64,000 bases of DNA from Thermoanaerobaculia bacterium (lineage in GTDB: Bacteria; Acidobacteriota; Thermoanaerobaculia; Gp7-AA8): contig JADGNZ010000010.1 in assembly GCA_017883205.1 (NCBI GenBank), positions 92,216-156,215 of the forward strand. Reading direction: 5' to 3'. Of this stretch, positions 53,455-62,658 are shown piece after piece. The position numbers and the translations under genes were made by a program. Each line of letters begins with the position of its first letter. The first letter of the stretch is position 1. Under the pieces are notes generated by a model. It saw only the letters and a list, made by a program, of their open reading frames with translations. It did no database searches and was not told where the DNA came from.

Positions 53455-54522
53455 TCAGCGCAGACTCTCCTGCGTTTCCGCATCGAACAGATGCAACGCT
53501 TCGGCGTCGACGGACATCGCGATCGTCTCGCCGGCGCGCGGCGTCGCTCCCGGATCAAAGATCGCGACGAGACGCTCCGCGCCGGTGCTGGCGTAGACGA
53601 TCGTCTCGTGCCCGATCGGTTCGACGACGTCGACAGCAGCACGGATCGGAGCGCGATCCGATGAATCCTGATGGAGATGCTCCGGCCGGATCCCGACGAT
53701 CACACGCTGTCCTTCGACTCCGCGGCCGCGGACCTTGGTCGACAGAGGCAAGGCGAACGACGATGTCTGCAGAGAATCACCGATCACCGTTGCCGGAATG
53801 AGGTTCATTGGCGGTGTGCCGATGAACTGCGCCACGAACGCATTCGCCGGTTTCTCATAAACCTCGCGCGGCGTGCCGACCTGCTGGATCTTTCCGTCGC
53901 GCATCACGGTGATGCGGTGGCCCATCGTCATCGCTTCAACCTGATCGTGCGTGACGTAGACCGATGTCGTGCCGAGGGTCGCCTGCAGCTTCGTGATCTC
54001 CGCGCGCGTCTGCACGCGAAGCTTGGCGTCGAGATTCGAAAGTGGCTCGTCGAAGAGAAAAACGGCCGGCTGCCGGACGATGGCGCGGCCGACCGCGACG
54101 CGCTGCCGCTGCCCGCCCGAAAGATCCTTCGGCTTGCGCTCAAGGAGTTGCGACATGCCCAGGATCTCGGCGGCGCTGGCCACGCGGCGCGCCCGCTCGT
54201 CCGCCGGGACCTTGCGCATGCGGAGCCCGAACTCGAGGTTCTCGCGCACGGTCATGTGCGGGTAGAGCGCATAGCTCTGAAACACCATGGCGATGTCGCG
54301 GTCCTTCGGCGCCAGGTCGTTGACGACGCGCCCGCCGATCGAGATCGTGCCGTCGCTGACATCCTCCAGCCCCGCGATCATCCGCAACGCCGTCGACTTC
54401 CCGCAACCGGAAGGCCCGACCAGAACCATCAACTCGTGGTCATGAATGTCGAGGTTCAGATTCTCGATGACGGACACACTCCCGAACCGCTTGGCAACGT
54501 TATGAAAGCTCAGGCCGGACAT
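53455..54522 (-). CDS. Sugar ABC transporter ATP-binding protein (UgpC/MsmX type)
   Basis: A 355-residue ATPase: Walker A GPSGCGKST, Q-loop FQSYALYPHMTVREN, signature LSGGQRQRVAVGRAI, Walker B FLFDEPLSNLDAKLR and H-loop VYVTHDQVEAMT, then the TOBE domains typical of MalK/UgpC/MsmX. Such ATPases often serve several CUT1 importers. The beta-glucan locus lacks its own ATPase, so this gene probably supplies it. It stands alone; the upstream region is a G-rich repeat tract. Confidence 0.95.
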   Translation of the reverse strand: MSGLSFHNVAKRFGSVSVIENLNLDIHDHELMVLVGPSGCGKSTALRMIAGLEDVSDGTISIGGRVVNDLAPKDRDIAMVFQSYALYPHMTVRENLEFGLRMRKVPADERARRVASAAEILGMSQLLERKPKDLSGGQRQRVAVGRAIVRQPAVFLFDEPLSNLDAKLRVQTRAEITKLQATLGTTSVYVTHDQVEAMTMGHRITVMRDGKIQQVGTPREVYEKPANAFVAQFIGTPPMNLIPATVIGDSLQTSSFALPLSTKVRGRGVEGQRVIVGIRPEHLHQDSSDRAPIRAAVDVVEPIGHETIVYASTGAERLVAIFDPGATPRAGETIAMSVDAEALHLFDAETQESLR

Positions 54523-54841
54523 GGTTGCGTAGGGTAGCTTGTTCGGGGGGTGGGGGGTAGGGTGTGGGGGGTGGAGCGGGGAGTGGGGAGTGGGGAGTGG
54601 GGAGTGGGAGCGGGTGAGGGGTGATCCTCAAGCGACAGCCCGTCCGTCACGCGGAGACGCGGAGATGCAGAGGATTTGAACTTCTTCTCTCCGTGTTCTC
54701 CGCGTCTCCGCGTGACCGGGTTTTAAGTGAGTCCAGAGACGACCTTGCCTCTCGACCCGCTAACTCCCACCCCCACACCCCACACCCCACCCCCTACACC
54801 CCACCCCCACATGGCAACCCCCTCGCATTGATTGGTGACAA
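54523..54841. repeat. Tandem GGGGAGT tract, GCGGAGACGCGGAG hairpin and C-rich tract
   Basis: 54545-54615 is built of GGGGAGT/GGGGGTG words. 54647-54715 is a hairpin with arms TCACGCGGAGACGCGGAG and CTCCGCGTCTCCGCGTGA. 54765-54812 is C-rich (CCCCACACCCCA words) and roughly complementary to the G-rich end. The whole forms a nested foldback between divergent genes. No gene is present. Confidence 0.65.
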
Positions 54842-55351
54842 ATGTCCCGTACTCCCCTTCTCATCGTGCCGATTCGCGATCGGCGGCAACGCCGCCGGAT
54901 CCTCACGATCAAGAACTGCGCGATCACGATGCTGAGCCTTGCGGTTGTGTTCGCCGTGATCTCCATCTACTCGGAGGCGCGGCGAGGAAAGGGCGGCGAC
55001 TATGGCCGGCTCTTCGGGACACAGGTGGGTAACGCAAGCCGAGGGGTCTCACGCAATCTCGAAGTCGTCCATGAAGGTTCGGTTGACGATCAGTCCGCTC
55101 CCGATCCGATGCTCGTTGCTCCGGCCGGCCGCGAGCAGTTGCTCATGGCGAAGAGCAACGTCGATCCGACTCCAGCAACCACGAGCGAAGTCTCTGCCCC
55201 GCCCCGGACCATCGTCGTTGTCCCCGCGAATGCGAAAGCGCACGGAACCACGATTGTCGGCGACGGCAACGGCATCGTCGTCGCCAAACCGACGGCGACG
55301 AGCACCGCCGGACGTCCCGTCCTTACCGGCGGGATCTTCAAGGAGCATTAA
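54842..55351 (+). CDS. Hypothetical single-pass membrane protein
   Basis: A 169-residue protein with one hydrophobic segment (CAITMLSLAVVFAVISIYS, about residues 25-44) after a basic start, so the C-terminal ~120 residues probably lie in the periplasm. That part is low in complexity (Pro, Thr, Ala, Val). No family recognised. Confidence 0.55.
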   Translation: MSRTPLLIVPIRDRRQRRRILTIKNCAITMLSLAVVFAVISIYSEARRGKGGDYGRLFGTQVGNASRGVSRNLEVVHEGSVDDQSAPDPMLVAPAGREQLLMAKSNVDPTPATTSEVSAPPRTIVVVPANAKAHGTTIVGDGNGIVVAKPTATSTAGRPVLTGGIFKEH

Positions 55352-55366
55352 TCGAGGTCGCGAGGT

Positions 55367-55464
55367 CTCACGCGAAGACGCGAAGACGCGAAGAGCGATG
55401 ATGCGATCAGGACGTTAGACTTGCTCTTATTCTTCTGTTTCGCGTCTTCGCGCCTTCGCGTGAG
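55367..55464. repeat. CACGCGAAGACGCGAAG palindrome
   Basis: Arms CTCACGCGAAGACGCGAAGA (from 55367) and CTTCGCGCCTTCGCGTGAG (to 55464) flank about 50 bases. Related in layout to the GCGGAGACGCGGAG family. It sits between two co-oriented genes and could stop or attenuate transcription. Confidence 0.6.
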
Positions 55465-55490
55465 CGTTTTCGCGTGATCAAATACGCGTG

Positions 55491-56981
55491 ATGTCGCAAC
55501 CAATCACCTTCGGCACTGACGGCTGGCGCGCGGTCATCGCGGACGGCTTCACCTTCGACAACGTGCGCCGCGTCAGCGACGCGATCGCCGTTGCGGCCCG
55601 CACGCTCGAGCCGCCCGAAGGGATCGATCGCAACGCGCTGGTCGTCGGATTCGACCGCCGCTTTCTTTCGCGTGAGTTCGCCACGCTCGTCGCGGAGACG
55701 TTGCGCGACGGCGGCTTTCGTGTCGTGCTGTCGACCGCCCCAACCCCCTCGCAGACCATCTCCTTCACCGCCTGGCGCCGCAAGCTCCTCGGCGGCGTCG
55801 TCGTCACCGCGAGCCACAATCCGGCGAAGTACAACGGACTGAAGTTCAAAGCCTGGTACGGCGGCTCCGCGCTGCCGGAGATGTATGCCGCCATCGCCGG
55901 CGCGCTCGGCCAGTCGTCGAAACGCGACGGCGGCTCGATCGAGGAATCGGACCTGCTCGATGACTACGTTGCGGCGCTGCGCGCACAACTCGACGTGCAA
56001 AAGATGGCGTCGCTGCGCATCCTCCACGATCCGATTCACGGCGTCTCCGCCGGCCTCCCATCGCGCATTCTCGGCATCGACGTAGCGACAATCCGCGGCG
56101 AGAACAATCCTTCATTCGGCGGCGTCAACCCCGAGCCGATTCCGGACAACCTGGCCGCGTCCTCCAAGGTGATGCGGGGGTCGGGAGTCGGGAGTCGGGA
56201 GTCGGAGAGTTCACTGTCCGCGAGCACACCAGCTCCGACCCCCGACCCCCGACCCCCGACCCCCGCGACCTACGACATCGCTATCTGCAACGACGGCGAT
56301 GCCGATCGCCTCGGCATCCTCGACGAGCGTGGCGTCTTCGTCTCGCCGCAGAAGATCATCGCCTTGCTCGCGCTCTACCTCGTGCGCGAAAAGAAAATGA
56401 CGGGCGAGATCGTCAAGACCTTCTCGACATCGCGCCTCATCGAGACAGTCGCTCGCGCGCTCGGCGTTCCCTTTCACGAGACCGCCATCGGCTTCAAGTA
56501 CGTCGCTGACCTCATGCTCACGCGCAACATTCTCATCGGCGGCGAGGAGAGCGGCGGCATCGGCTTCGGTCACTTCCTTCCTGAGCGCGACGGCATTCTC
56601 TCCGGCCTGCTCGTGGCCGAGTGCATCGCCCACTTCGGCAAGCCGCTCTCGCACCTGATCGAGTCGATGGAGGAAGAGTTTGGCGCGCTGCACTACGACC
56701 GCCGCGACCTCAATCGTCCGATGGAAGTTTGCGCACTCTTGATCGAGCGCGTTCGCGCCGGCGAGCTCAATGCCGCTTTCGGCGCGGCCTTCGCCTCGCT
56801 GGAGGAGAAAGACGGCGTCAAGCTGAACTTCGCCGACGGCTCCTGGATCCTCTTCCGCAAGTCGGGCACCGAGCCGATCATCCGCATCTACTGCGAGAGC
56901 CCGGACGCGGGACAAGTTTCGGAAATGCTGGACGTGGCCGTCAGGGAACTTGATAGAAACAATGAACCACAGAGACACTGA
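55491..56981 (+). CDS. Phosphoglucomutase/phosphomannomutase with repeat-derived insert
   Basis: A 496-residue alpha-D-phosphohexomutase. All active-site motifs are present: substrate loop TDGWRA, catalytic Ser108 in TASHNP, metal loop NDGDADR (267-273), sugar loop GEESGG and phosphate loop FRKSGTEP. It interconverts hexose-1- and hexose-6-phosphates, serving cell-envelope precursors and the sugar loci. Residues about 227-259 (VMRGSGVGSRESES...PDPRPPTP) are encoded by an inverted repeat and stand right before the metal loop. The last residues (NNEPQRH) come from the palindrome at 56963. A GTG at 55488 is an alternative start. Confidence 0.93.
   Translation: MSQPITFGTDGWRAVIADGFTFDNVRRVSDAIAVAARTLEPPEGIDRNALVVGFDRRFLSREFATLVAETLRDGGFRVVLSTAPTPSQTISFTAWRRKLLGGVVVTASHNPAKYNGLKFKAWYGGSALPEMYAAIAGALGQSSKRDGGSIEESDLLDDYVAALRAQLDVQKMASLRILHDPIHGVSAGLPSRILGIDVATIRGENNPSFGGVNPEPIPDNLAASSKVMRGSGVGSRESESSLSASTPAPTPDPRPPTPATYDIAICNDGDADRLGILDERGVFVSPQKIIALLALYLVREKKMTGEIVKTFSTSRLIETVARALGVPFHETAIGFKYVADLMLTRNILIGGEESGGIGFGHFLPERDGILSGLLVAECIAHFGKPLSHLIESMEEEFGALHYDRRDLNRPMEVCALLIERVRAGELNAAFGAAFASLEEKDGVKLNFADGSWILFRKSGTEPIIRIYCESPDAGQVSEMLDVAVRELDRNNEPQRH
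56175..56266. repeat. GGGAGTCGGGAGTCGG inverted repeat inside the phosphohexomutase gene
   Basis: Left arm: three GGGAGTCGG-like words after GCGGGGGTC (56175-56205). Right arm: CCGACCCCCGACCCCC words (56234-56266). In frame, about 31 codons. The same GGGGGTCGGGAGTCGGG words occur at about 13836-13865 in the GH38 gene, there as one arm only. Confidence 0.8.
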
Positions 56982-57025
56982 GAACACAGAGGTTTTCTCT
57001 GTGTCCTCTGTGTCTCTGTGGTTCA
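56963..57025. repeat. TGAACCACAGAGACAC palindrome, likely two-way terminator
   Basis: Arms TGAACCACAGAGACACTGAG and complement-like CTGTGTCTCTGTGGTTCA enclose an AGGTTTTCTC-type loop. The stop codon of the mutase gene lies in the left arm; the convergent UbiA gene ends 13 bases after the right arm. Same family as 29065-29130. Confidence 0.7.
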
Positions 57026-57037
57026 AAAGGTTCTTCG

Positions 57038-57913
57038 CTAAATAGACGCCAGCACAATCAACGCCGCGACTGCAGCAACGATGTAGCTCGCAGGATCCGT
57101 AGCCGCCGTGACGATCGGATCGTCGTCGATCTCGCCACGGTGGGCGAGCAGCCACATGCGGCCGATCCAGTACATCAGCAGCGCGCAGATCAGCCATAGC
57201 GGGTCGGTCTTCGAATAAAGCTGTGTCACCTGCGCGCTGTTGAGGTAGAGCGCGAAGACGAGCACGGAGATCAGGCCGCTCGACGTGCCGAGGCTCAGGA
57301 GCACCTCGCGGTCGCCGGTTCGGTAGCTGCGGCCGCCGGGCGCCTCCTCGGCATTCGAGACCGCGCGCGTCAGATCGGCGTAGCGCTTCGCCAGCGCAAG
57401 GCTGATGAAGAGGAAACTCGAGAATGCCAGCAGCCAGCGCGAGACGACGATCCCGGTTGCCGCGCCGCCGATGAGCACCCGCAGCGAGTAGAACGCCGCC
57501 AGCAGAATCACGTCCGCCAGCATGACGCGCTTCACCACGAGCGTGTAGAGCGTCGAGAGGAGGAGATAGAGAACGATGCCGAAGGCCGTCTCGCGATTGA
57601 TCGATGCGGCGATGGCCAGACTGGCAGCCACGGCAAACGGCACGATCCACAGCGCCGCGCGCACCGAAATCTCGTTGGCGCTGATCGGGCGGTTGCGTTT
57701 GCTGCGATGCAGCCGGTCATGCTTCGCGTCGATCACGTCGTTGATGATGTAGGTGGCCGACGACGCGAAGCAAAAGCTGACGAAGATCAGCAGCGCATTC
57801 ACCACGCGCCTGCTGTCGTTGACTTCGTGCGCCATCAGCAGCGGCACAAACACGAGCAGGTTCTTCGTCCAGTGATGGACGCGAAGGACGCGAAGCAGAA
57901 CCCGCGGGCTCAC
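57038..57913 (-). CDS. UbiA-family prenyltransferase (decaprenyl-phosphate phosphoribosyltransferase-like)
   Basis: A 291-residue membrane protein with about eight to nine hydrophobic segments. The UbiA motif NDVIDAKHDRLHRSKRNRPI is intact. LRVHHWTKNLLVFVPLLMAH at the N-terminus and FISLALAKRYADL in the middle are typical of the DPPR synthase branch, which links phosphoribosyl pyrophosphate to polyprenyl phosphate. That points to arabinose-like or related cell-envelope sugar donors. Confidence 0.85.
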   Translation of the reverse strand: MSPRVLLRVLRVHHWTKNLLVFVPLLMAHEVNDSRRVVNALLIFVSFCFASSATYIINDVIDAKHDRLHRSKRNRPISANEISVRAALWIVPFAVAASLAIAASINRETAFGIVLYLLLSTLYTLVVKRVMLADVILLAAFYSLRVLIGGAATGIVVSRWLLAFSSFLFISLALAKRYADLTRAVSNAEEAPGGRSYRTGDREVLLSLGTSSGLISVLVFALYLNSAQVTQLYSKTDPLWLICALLMYWIGRMWLLAHRGEIDDDPIVTAATDPASYIVAAVAALIVLASI

Positions 57914-57992
57914 GCGGACACCTTATGTGACTGCGTTTCGGGCGTCCAGTTCAATTCGCAGGCGGTTTGCGTCGTATAGACTTCGCGCTTCG

Positions 57993-59243
57993 ATGCTGCC
58001 CGACGAAAACGCGAAGGCGTGGCGCCTCGCCCGATACGCCGTCATCGCCATCTGGCTCCTCGCGATGGCGCGCCTTTTCATCGCCGACGTGTGGGATGAG
58101 ACGAACGCCCTCGTCGTCTTCGGACGCGGCAGCGGGCAGAGCGCGCTGCAGCTCATCCGCGTCATTCTGAAAACGCCGCTGCCGTTCTGGCGTCCGATCC
58201 CGACCATCCTCGTGGCGCTGGCTATTCATTGGATTCCGGACCCCGAGGTGACTTGGAGGCTGCTGCGAATCGTGAATGTTGCGATCATCCTCGGCGCGCT
58301 CTGGCTGTTCCTGAAAACGCTCGATGCGTGGGACGGCCGCTCCGAGCGGCGCAACGCGCTCTTCGCCTTCGCCTACCTCTTCTCCAGCGGAGCGATCATC
58401 GTCGCCACCTGGTTCGCGAACATCTTCGATGCCGCGGTGATGCTCCTCGTCGCCTGGGGATTGCTGCTGGTGGCGCGCAACAAGTTCGTGAGCGCAGGGT
58501 TGCTCTTCGGCGTGGCCTTCTTCTTCAAGGAGACCGCCGCGATGACGCTGCCGCTGCTCGTGCTGCTCATCGCCGTCGATCGCATCAAGATTCGCGACGC
58601 CGTCAGAGTAGCCATCCCCACCCTCAGCCTCGGCGTCTTCTACTTCGTCCTGCGCAGCCTCGTCGTCCCGTTCGGCTCCGCTGCCGACACGCACCAGTTC
58701 CACGCCGCGACGATCGTCCCGACTGTGATGGGCCTGATCGAGAGCTATTGGCGCGAAAACCTCTGGGGCCACGCCACGATCCTCGGCTACGTCTTCTTTC
58801 TCTTCTCGCTCGGCGCAATGCGCGGCTTGCGCGCCAGAGTTGCCTTCGCCGCGTTCGTCGGATTCGCAGCGCTCATCTACATGGAGATGTTCACCGCGTA
58901 CCAGGGCAACGCGCTCATCCACTACCTGATGTTCATCCCGCGCCTGTATTTCATCCCCGTGGCCCTATCGCTCTTCGTGTTCGCCGTCGACCGCCGTTGG
59001 TGGGCCGTTGCGATCCTGGCGATCCCGTTGCTCGCCGGTGCCGTCGGAACGTACATGCACTACGAGCGTTTTCAGCGCAGCTACCGCAACCTCTATCGAT
59101 ACGCGCGAACCGCCCCGAAGCCGGTGCGCATCGACTACGCGATGAAGCCCCTGCACGACCCCGCCCGCGGAATCGAGATCGGCGACTTCCCCGACGCCCA
59201 CCTGCGAATCGATCCCGTGAACGGACTGCTGGTGAAACGGTAG
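57993..59243 (+). CDS. Polytopic membrane protein, GT-C-like
   Basis: A 416-residue protein with about ten hydrophobic segments. DVWDETNALVVFGRG near the N-terminus and FFFKETAAMTLPLLVLL recall membrane glycosyltransferases of the GT-C class, where an acidic pair lies in the first periplasmic loop. The C-terminal ~70 residues are soluble. Family not certain. Divergent from the UbiA gene by 79 bases, so the two may form an envelope-glycan pair using polyprenyl-linked sugar. Confidence 0.65.
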   Translation: MLPDENAKAWRLARYAVIAIWLLAMARLFIADVWDETNALVVFGRGSGQSALQLIRVILKTPLPFWRPIPTILVALAIHWIPDPEVTWRLLRIVNVAIILGALWLFLKTLDAWDGRSERRNALFAFAYLFSSGAIIVATWFANIFDAAVMLLVAWGLLLVARNKFVSAGLLFGVAFFFKETAAMTLPLLVLLIAVDRIKIRDAVRVAIPTLSLGVFYFVLRSLVVPFGSAADTHQFHAATIVPTVMGLIESYWRENLWGHATILGYVFFLFSLGAMRGLRARVAFAAFVGFAALIYMEMFTAYQGNALIHYLMFIPRLYFIPVALSLFVFAVDRRWWAVAILAIPLLAGAVGTYMHYERFQRSYRNLYRYARTAPKPVRIDYAMKPLHDPARGIEIGDFPDAHLRIDPVNGLLVKR

Positions 59244-59265
59244 TTAGTGTTTAGACGACACGAGC

Positions 59266-59466
59266 ATGTCATTCCGGGATATCGCTGTCATCGTCCTCAT
59301 CGCCTTGGCCATTCCGGTGTTCCTCTTGATACGTCTGGTTCCGACCGCGAAGGTGGACACGCCCGACAGTGTGGAAGTATCTCGATCGTTCGGTCGGTCG
59401 CAGGTCTGGTTCTGGGGAGGCGTCATTTCACTCGCGGTAGTCGTGTGGCTTTTGAAAACATGCTAG
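59266..59466 (+). CDS. Small two-helix membrane protein
   Basis: A 66-residue protein with two hydrophobic segments (IAVIVLIALAIPVFLLIRLV and VWFWGGVISLAVVVWLL) and a short polar loop between. It follows the GT-C-like gene by 22 bases. Not recognised; the frame is short, so confidence is moderate. Confidence 0.5.
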   Translation: MSFRDIAVIVLIALAIPVFLLIRLVPTAKVDTPDSVEVSRSFGRSQVWFWGGVISLAVVVWLLKTC

Positions 59467-59633
59467 TCAGGAGCGGCGTGATGGTTGTGTCGTCTAACTC
59501 GCGCTTGCAGCGGACGCCACCCCGCTCGCTGCCGCGCTCCCGAATCCGTTACTCCTCCGCGTGCGGGCTAGCGCCGCTGAAGCGCCACCCCGTTCGGCTG
59601 CGTGACTTGCGAGGTTGTCAGCACCACTCCTCA

Positions 59634-59835
59634 ATCGAGCGCCTTCTCCCCCACGCTTTTGTGGGGGAGAAGGTGGCGAAGCCGGATGAGGGGGCGTTTG
59701 ATTCTCGCGAAAACGTTGCAGACCTGAAGCACTTCGCGGAGGTTAGAACTCCATGTCGTTCGATTGCGCGACACCCCTCATCCGCCTTCGGCACCTTCTC
59801 CCCTCGAAGAAGCCCGAGGGGAGAAGGCGCTCGAT
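59634..59835. repeat. 202-bp double-hairpin element, copy 2
   Basis: Same ends (ATCGAGCGCC/GGCGCTCGAT) and same two terminal hairpins as 11413-11616; the central part differs by substitutions. It lies in the gap 59467-59937, whose remaining sequence shows no gene apart from a TGATCTCTGATCTC run near 59895. Confidence 0.8.
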
Positions 59836-59937
59836 TCAAGAGTGCGGCGCAAGAATCAGAGACATGAGATAAGGATGTGGCGTCTGCCCACCTGATCTCT
59901 GATCTCTTGTCTCTGATCTCTGCGTTAAACTTCCCTC

Positions 59938-62361
59938 GTGACAACGCCAGATCAGACCGAAACCGTCCGGACGCAGTTCACGCGTGAGAGCATCGTTCAT
60001 GACTACCGCATCGCGTTTCGCTCGCGTCAGGCCAGCCTCATCGGGCGCCGTGAAGTCCTGACCGGCAAGGCGAAGTTCGGCATCTTCGGCGACGGCAAAG
60101 AGGTCGCGCAACTGGCCATGGCCCGCGCGTTCCGCAAAGGCGATTGGCGCAGCGGCTACTATCGCGATCAGACCTTCATCTTCGCCTCGGGTATCGGAAC
60201 CCTGGACGAGTTTTTCGCGCAGTTGTATGCACATGCCGATACCGGCAACGATCCCTGGTCCGCGGGCCGGTCGATGAACTGCCACTTCGCCTCGCGGATC
60301 CTGAACGACGACGGCTCCTTCCGTAATCAAACCGACGCCTACAACACCTCGGCGGACGTTTCGCCGACCGGCTCGCAGATGCCGCGCCTCGTCGGGCTCG
60401 CCTACGCCTCGAAGCTCTATCGCGAGCTCGAGGAGTTGAAGGCGATGACGCAGTTCTCGCGCAACGGCGACGAGATCGCCTGGGGCACGATCGGCAACGC
60501 CAGTTGCGCCGAGGGGATGTTCTGGGAGTCGATCAACGCGGCGGGTGTGCTGCAGGTGCCGATGCTCCTTTCGATCTGGGACGACGGCTTCGGGATCTCC
60601 GTGCCGAACGAGTTCCAGATCACGAAAGGCCACATCTCGGAACTGCTCAAGGGCTTTCAACGCGATCCCAAACAGAAGCTGGGCTACGACATCTACATGG
60701 TTCACGGCTGGGATTACCCGGCCCTTTGCGAAACGTACATCGCCGCCGCGTCGATCGTGCGCATGGAGCACGTCCCCGCGATCATCCACGTCAACGAGAT
60801 GACGCAGCCGCAGGGACACTCCACGTCCGGCTCGCACGAGCGCTACAAGACAAAAGAACGGCTCGATTGGGAAAACGAGTTCGACTGCATCGCCAAGATG
60901 CGCGAATGGATGATCGGCCAGGGGATCGCGACTGCCGAGGAGCTCGATGCGCTGGAGAAGGACGACCTGCGCCTCGTGCGCGAAGCGCAGCGGCGCGCCT
61001 GGGACGTCTATCGCGCGCCGATCGACGCCGAGGTCGGCACGGTGCTCGGCTTTATCGATCAGTTGACAGCGATTGCACCGAACCGTAACGAGCTCGATGT
61101 CATCAAAGGCGAGCTGCAGCGCAATCAGGCGCCTTTCCGCCGCGACGCCATGCGCGCTCTGACCAGCGCGCTCATCGCTGCCCGCGCCGGGATCGCCGGC
61201 CACGAGGACGTCATCAACCGCATCGCCGATTGGCGCCGCGACCGCGAGTTCGCGATCTCGGCGCTGTACGACGACGAGTTGTACAGCAGCGGCGTCGATG
61301 CCGCGCTCAACATCGCCGAGGTGAAGCCGGAGTACGGCGAGGACGCGCCGGAGAAGAACGGGTCGGAGATCATCAACGCCTGCCTCGACGCGGCCATGCA
61401 GCGCTATCCCAACCTCATCGCCATGGGCGAGGACGTCGGCAAGCTCGGCGACGTCAATCAGGGCTGCCTCGGCTTGCAGGAAAAGTACGGCCTCTACCGC
61501 GTTTCCGACACCGGCATCCGCGAGTGCACGATCGTCGGCCAGGCTATCGGCATGGCCTTGCGCGGCCTGCGCCCGATCGCCGAGATCCAGTATCTCGACT
61601 ACATCCTCTACGCGATCCAGATCCTCTCCGACGATCTAGCCACGACGCGCTGGCGCACCCGCGGCGGCCAGAAGTGTCCCGTCATCATCCGCACGCGCGG
61701 CCACCGGCTGGAGGGAGTCTGGCACTCCGGCTCGCCGATGTCGGCCATCATCAACCTTGTCCGCGGCATGCGCGTCTGCGTCCCACGCAACATGACCCAA
61801 GCCGCCGGCTTCTACAACACGCTGCTCCGCTCCGATGACCCGGGCCTCGTCGTCGAGGTGCTGAACGGCTACCGTCTGAAAGAAAAGCTCCCCTCCAACA
61901 TCGCCGACTTCACCCTCCCCCTCGGCGTCCCCGAGATCATGCGCGAAGGCAAAGACGTGACGCTGGTCAGCTACGGCGCCACGCTGCGCATCGTGATGGA
62001 AGCCGCGGAGCTGCTCGCGCAAACCGGCATCGACGCCGAAGTGATCGACGTCCAGACGCTGCTGCCCTTCGACGTACGCGGCGTAATCGTCGAATCGCTC
62101 AAGAAAACAAGCCGCGTCGTCTTCATCGACGAAGACGTCCCCGGCGGCGCCACCGCCTTCATGATGCAAAACGTCCTGGAGCGCGACCGCGGCTACGACT
62201 ACCTCGACTCCGAACCGCGCACCCTCCCCGCCAAGGAACACCGCCCCGCCTACGGCTCCGACGGCGACTACTGGTCGAAACCAAATCGGGAAACGATCTT
62301 CGAGTGCGTGTACGAGCTGGTGCACGAGGCGATGCCGCGGAAGTACCCGCGGTTCTTGTAG
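59938..62361 (+). CDS. Fused alpha/beta E1 2-oxoacid dehydrogenase (TPP-dependent)
   Basis: An 807-residue protein starting with GTG. Residues about 25-390 are an E1-alpha domain: GKEVAQLAMARAF, RDQTFIFASG, TIGNASCAEGMFWESINAAGV (TPP-binding) and HVNEMTQPQGHSTSGSHERY. Residues about 475-800 are an E1-beta domain: LIAMGEDVGKLGDVNQG, GQAIGMALRGLRPIAEIQYLDYI, HSGSP and FIDEDVPGG. It decarboxylates a 2-oxoacid, probably a branched-chain one or pyruvate, and feeds an E2 that is not in this window. Alpha and beta subunits fused in one chain are known but less common. A palindrome-like hairpin is absent at the stop. Confidence 0.93.
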   Translation: MTTPDQTETVRTQFTRESIVHDYRIAFRSRQASLIGRREVLTGKAKFGIFGDGKEVAQLAMARAFRKGDWRSGYYRDQTFIFASGIGTLDEFFAQLYAHADTGNDPWSAGRSMNCHFASRILNDDGSFRNQTDAYNTSADVSPTGSQMPRLVGLAYASKLYRELEELKAMTQFSRNGDEIAWGTIGNASCAEGMFWESINAAGVLQVPMLLSIWDDGFGISVPNEFQITKGHISELLKGFQRDPKQKLGYDIYMVHGWDYPALCETYIAAASIVRMEHVPAIIHVNEMTQPQGHSTSGSHERYKTKERLDWENEFDCIAKMREWMIGQGIATAEELDALEKDDLRLVREAQRRAWDVYRAPIDAEVGTVLGFIDQLTAIAPNRNELDVIKGELQRNQAPFRRDAMRALTSALIAARAGIAGHEDVINRIADWRRDREFAISALYDDELYSSGVDAALNIAEVKPEYGEDAPEKNGSEIINACLDAAMQRYPNLIAMGEDVGKLGDVNQGCLGLQEKYGLYRVSDTGIRECTIVGQAIGMALRGLRPIAEIQYLDYILYAIQILSDDLATTRWRTRGGQKCPVIIRTRGHRLEGVWHSGSPMSAIINLVRGMRVCVPRNMTQAAGFYNTLLRSDDPGLVVEVLNGYRLKEKLPSNIADFTLPLGVPEIMREGKDVTLVSYGATLRIVMEAAELLAQTGIDAEVIDVQTLLPFDVRGVIVESLKKTSRVVFIDEDVPGGATAFMMQNVLERDRGYDYLDSEPRTLPAKEHRPAYGSDGDYWSKPNRETIFECVYELVHEAMPRKYPRFL

Positions 62362-62629
62362 GGCCTTGTCTCTCTCGTAGTACCGCCCGCCCGGCGGCTC
62401 GCCCGCGGTTCTTCCTGCGCGGATCGCTGGATCGCGAGATTACGTTGAGCCCGGTCATGATTGAGCGAGCGGTTGGCGGGAAACGTCTATCGGTTCCACT
62501 CGTCGCGCAGGGAGCGGATCGCTCGTGCACTGGACTTTCACCATAGACCGCGACCAGGTCCTGTCAGCGGGGGAGCCTTCTGCCATCCTGCGATGACGAC
62601 ATCCTCATCGGAGTTTCCTGGTACGCCGA
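62362..62629. other. Gene-free stretch after the E1 gene
   Basis: No gene, tRNA or strong repeat was found. A short CCGCCCGCCCGGCGGCTCGCCCG run lies near 62386-62405 and could be a hairpin ending the E1 message. Confidence 0.4.
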
Positions 62630-62658
62630 TTGACTCCTCGCCGCACACTGTGTTATTA
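62630..62658 (+). promoter_or_regulatory. Sigma-70-type promoter of the secreted-protein pair
   Basis: TTGACT at 62630-62635, a 17-base spacer, then TTATTA at 62653-62658. The predicted transcript start is near 62665, giving a leader of about 105 bases before the gene at 62771. The region is AT-richer than its surroundings. Confidence 0.6.
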
